The notes under the pieces: generated by a model
Told to the model about the DNA's origin: nothing
Seen by the model: only the letters and a program-made list of their open reading frames with translations
Database searches by the model: none
Source: CBDULX01 sp965368175
Lineage (GTDB): Bacteria; Pseudomonadota; Gammaproteobacteria; SZUA-229
NCBI GenBank assembly: GCA_965368175.1
Contig: CBDULX010000050.1
Coordinates: 1 to 16,452, forward strand
Direction: 5' to 3'
Length of the DNA: 16,452 bases
Made by a program: the position numbers and the translations under genes
Part shown: piece after piece, positions 14,299 to 16,452 of the stretch
Layout: each line of letters begins with the position of its first letter
Position numbering within the stretch: the stretch's first letter is position 1

Positions 14299-14755
14299 AA
14301 GTTCTGCCTAATATACAAAGTTATTGTATGACTGAAATTGGTGAAATGCTAGTCTGATTACGCTTCAATTAAGCTTTTCTGTTCTGGATTAATGAGTACT
14401 GATCATTGCTGGCAATTGACTGGTAATTAATAAGTTTAGATGAAATTGTAACTATTACTCAACAATCATGCCAGATGTGAGTATTTTTCAGGCTTTGCAT
14501 TTGCGTAATCTAATCAATGGCTTATGAGTTTTTGTACAGGTTTGATTGAGATGAAAGTTTAAGGCTGCACTGGCCAGGTTCATATGAATGTATATTGCAC
14601 TAATTTTGTGAACGTATTATTAAGCATTCACCGGGAAAGTAATAAACAGTTCCTAATGAGGGAGATGCAAACCAGGGAAGGGCTCGCAATTGACAGAAAT
14701 ATTGTGAGTTTGGATATTCTGTCAATGCGAGCTAAGCGGGGTACTTCAGCTATGC
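14299..14755. other. 457-bp intergenic region upstream of gpmI and downstream of the repeat-protein gene
   Basis: No credible gene was found. The right part carries the long hairpin at 14682-14732, CTGGCCAG occurs at 14570-14577, and the gpmI promoter should lie near 14299-14400 on the minus strand. TACAAT and TATATT-like -10 sequences are present there, but without a good -35. Confidence 0.35.
14682..14732 (-). terminator. Long stem-loop after the secreted-protein gene
   Basis: GCTCGCA-a-TTGACAGAA (from 14682) pairs with TTCTGTCAATGCGAGC (ending 14732), extended by an ATAT/ATAT step. The stem is about 20 bp with two single-base bulges and an 11-base loop. It starts 23 bases past the stop codon of the minus-strand gene, a usual terminator position, though the downstream T-tract (minus strand) is poor. 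Confidence 0.55.
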
Positions 14756-16452
14756 TTAATCGTCGTTATCCATATCATCGTCATCATCATTGTCCTCATC
14801 CCTGTTTTCTTTGCCAATACGACAACTGGCTTTAGGTTTGCGTTTGTACATCAGCTTGTCATCGTGTTTGTTCTTGCTTTCCAGGTACACTTTCTCTGTA
14901 CCCAGATACTCACCCATTGATAAGCTTATATCCACACCATCTGAATTATCAACCTCGTCGATATCCGCATGATTGACTTTCAGACTCCATTTTGATTTCT
15001 CAAAATCAATACTGGCCTTAATTTTGGGGATCTCTCCGGAAGCCGATTTGTATTCGTAGTTAAGCTTATTACCTTTCTGTTTAAATGTTCCGGCTGGGAA
15101 CTCATACTCCATGCCATCAACTTTTATGGATACATCATCCTGTGACAAATCGACAGTGGCATCTTCAGGTAATCTGAAGCCTGCATATTTGATATAGAGC
15201 TTGTCCTTATTGGCTTTCTGGTGCTGATACAGTTTCACATTATTAATGGCATAGCAGTACATGTTGTCGTCATCATTAGCAGGATCGGTTGGATCGGTTG
15301 GATCGGTTGGATCGGTCGGATCGGTTGGATCGGTCGGATCGGTTGGATCGGTTGGATCGGTTGGATCGGTTGGATCGGTCGGATCGGTCGGATCAGTTGG
15401 ATCGGTCGGATCAGTTGGGGGTTCAGTAGCAGCCAGTGTTACAGGAAAAGTGACTGCGTAGTTGCGGCCATCAGAACCTGTACCCCTGGCGGTCATTTCA
15501 TAAGTTCCCGCCAGACCATGGAGGGTGACCATAAACGTGGATTGCACTGTATCATAGCTGTAAGAGCTGATGATGCTGGTGCCCAGGGTATTCGCTGACG
15601 TGTCTAACAATGGACTGCTGCCGTTAATATCCAGGCGTTGCATAGTAACTGTTTCACCGGCAGGTTGCTGAACCAGAAGTTCAATTTGAGCGGATGATAC
15701 AGTTTGCAATGACAGGGTGGGCAGATTGACCGATATACCTTCTGTAATGGTATGTTTGGTGTCAAGAATATCTGACTGAACAATGAAAGTTAAAGATTGT
15801 CCATAGGAGCGACCCGTTGCTGAAGTCATAAAATTGAAAATAAAAGAATAACGATCCGCATCCCAGTTGCCTTCGCTCAGGATAAAATCAAAATTGCCTG
15901 TGATCTTATCTCCGATATCATAAGCAGACATTGAAACACCAGAACTACCTGGCTCTGAACCAGAAGCCCTTACAATGGTAGAATTGATATCTGTATAGTT
16001 CCAGTCACCGCTTAACACAACTTTACCATGAGAGCTGCCGACAGAATGAATACTGTCGAAGTTTGTATTGCCGAGTACGGCTAGCGTTTTCCTGGGGTAA
16101 CTCAGGCTGGTGTAAGGTTGTTCGAAACTACTGGTTTCCACAGTGTCATAATTGCCTTCTAAAACAGGCGCTGCTGTGGCAAAAGAATAAGGAAAAGAAA
16201 TAGGATCAGTATCAGAATTTTTAATGTCGATGGTTGTTCTTTCACCAGAGCGAGAAAATGTGAGTTGATGTTGAGAAAACAGGTTTTCTATACCATCAAG
16301 TCCATTAAGGCTGAAATTACCACTAATTGTGCCGGTGGGGCAGGTAGTTGGGTCGTTGCTTAAATCAACAGTCCATACCAGGGTGTCCGGGTCTGTGGTA
16401 GCAGGTAAAGAAGCATCATTAATAGTAATGCTCTGTTCAGCTAACTCACGAC
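14756..16452 (-). CDS. Large secreted beta-rich protein with Thr-Asp-Pro repeat linker, 5' end outside window
   Basis: The frame is open from the right window edge, so this is a 3' fragment of at least 564 codons. A GTG at 16141 begins the longest start-to-stop piece, but it is internal: in-frame sequence such as LVWTVDLSNDP and GNFSLNGLDG continues upstream to 16452. The visible N-terminal part (15417-16452) is Ser/Thr/Gly-rich and beta-like, with alternating strands and AGTYEMTARGTGSDG. It reads like extracellular Ig-like or adhesion modules. A (TDP)n linker (15282-15416) joins it to a C-terminal domain, CYAINNVKLYQHQKANKDKLYIKYAGF to KASCRIG. That domain is bounded by two cysteines that might form a disulfide, and a very acidic tail (EDNDDDDDMDNDD) follows. 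I recognise no enzyme motif. Secretion is inferred from composition; the signal peptide is not in view. Confidence 0.78.
   Translation of the reverse strand, partial: RELAEQSITINDASLPATTDPDTLVWTVDLSNDPTTCPTGTISGNFSLNGLDGIENLFSQHQLTFSRSGERTTIDIKNSDTDPISFPYSFATAAPVLEGNYDTVETSSFEQPYTSLSYPRKTLAVLGNTNFDSIHSVGSSHGKVVLSGDWNYTDINSTIVRASGSEPGSSGVSMSAYDIGDKITGNFDFILSEGNWDADRYSFIFNFMTSATGRSYGQSLTFIVQSDILDTKHTITEGISVNLPTLSLQTVSSAQIELLVQQPAGETVTMQRLDINGSSPLLDTSANTLGTSIISSYSYDTVQSTFMVTLHGLAGTYEMTARGTGSDGRNYAVTFPVTLAATEPPTDPTDPTDPTDPTDPTDPTDPTDPTDPTDPTDPTDPTDPTDPTDPANDDDNMYCYAINNVKLYQHQKANKDKLYIKYAGFRLPEDATVDLSQDDVSIKVDGMEYEFPAGTFKQKGNKLNYEYKSASGEIPKIKASIDFEKSKWSLKVNHADIDEVDNSDGVDISLSMGEYLGTEKVYLESKNKHDDKLMYKRKPKASCRIGKENRDEDNDDDDDMDNDD
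15282..15416 (-). repeat. 9-bp minisatellite, 15 tandem units, encoding Thr-Asp-Pro
   Basis: On the plus strand, 15 consecutive GGATCGGTT-type nonamers run without interruption. They vary only at the last base (T or C) and at one A for G in units 13 and 15. On the coding strand each unit reads ACC-GAT-CCA/G. Changes in copy number would keep the frame and alter only linker length. Confidence 0.95.

Noticed and set aside
14584..14835. 83-codon plus-strand frame at the end of the repeat-protein gene
   Set aside because: It crosses the terminator hairpin and runs antisense into the acidic tail (His-rich shadow of Asp codons), with no ribosome binding site.
15282..15416. Possible CRISPR array
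   Set aside because: The units are contiguous 9-mers without spacers and lie in frame inside a coding sequence.
15221..15598. Plus-strand frames encoding WIG and GSV repeats
   Set aside because: They are the antisense reading of the 9-bp minisatellite in the minus-strand gene and have no ribosome binding site or recognisable domain.
16139..16141. GTG as true start of the repeat-protein gene
   Set aside because: The frame remains open and protein-like up to the window edge, so this valine is internal.

Overview
The window looks like a chromosomal stretch from an AT-leaning (roughly 40% GC by eye) Gram-negative bacterium. It is most likely a marine or otherwise saline-habitat gammaproteobacterium: the GalU, MtfA, iPGM, DUF1428 and PDC-sensor proteins all read as that group, and both osmolyte (glucosylglycerate) and methylated-sulfur (MddA) functions are present. 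No rRNA, tRNA, CRISPR array, transposase or integrase gene was seen. The species cannot be named from sequence alone.

Layout. 1-610: one small DUF6714-type gene bracketed by two related hairpin sequences that resemble integron attC sites, so probably a (decayed) gene cassette. 787-1752: a cytoplasmic PDC/Cache-like sensor protein with no visible output domain. 1991-2470: a small lipoprotein with an internally duplicated charged C-terminal helix. 2657-3316: a glutathione S-transferase. 3838-4566: an integral-membrane MddA-like methanethiol S-methyltransferase with a strong ribosome binding site. 4831-5183: a YbaA/DUF1428 gene broken by a one-base frameshift in an A7 run. 5279-6097: the MtfA-like zinc peptidase.

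6416-12542 is the core of the window, a coherent glucosylglycerate (GG) module. Three tightly overlapping plus-strand genes encode a P-loop D-glycerate kinase, a HAD-IIB glucosyl/mannosyl-3-phosphoglycerate phosphatase and a GT81-type glucosyl-3-phosphoglycerate synthase. Convergent to them lies a GH13_18 phosphorylase whose motifs fit glucosylglycerate phosphorylase better than sucrose phosphorylase. Divergent from that lies galU (UDP-glucose synthesis). Together they could make GG from UDP-glucose and 3-phosphoglycerate, cleave it with phosphate to glucose-1-phosphate and glycerate, and return both halves (GalU and glycerate kinase) to the starting substrates. gpmI (12721-14298, minus), which interconverts 2- and 3-phosphoglycerate, adjoins galU convergently.

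14756-16452 (minus) is the 3' part of a large secreted beta-rich protein with a 15-unit, 9-bp minisatellite encoding a Thr-Asp-Pro linker. It runs off the right edge of the window.

The intergenic spaces are unusually rich in inverted repeats: a 10-bp-periodic iteron pair at 9437-9626, a REP-like hairpin at 2591-2610, a 60-bp imperfect palindrome at 4596-4655, a 12-bp perfect terminator-like stem at 12666-12701 and a long hairpin at 14682-14732. The 8-bp palindrome CTGGCCAG recurs in three intergenic regions.
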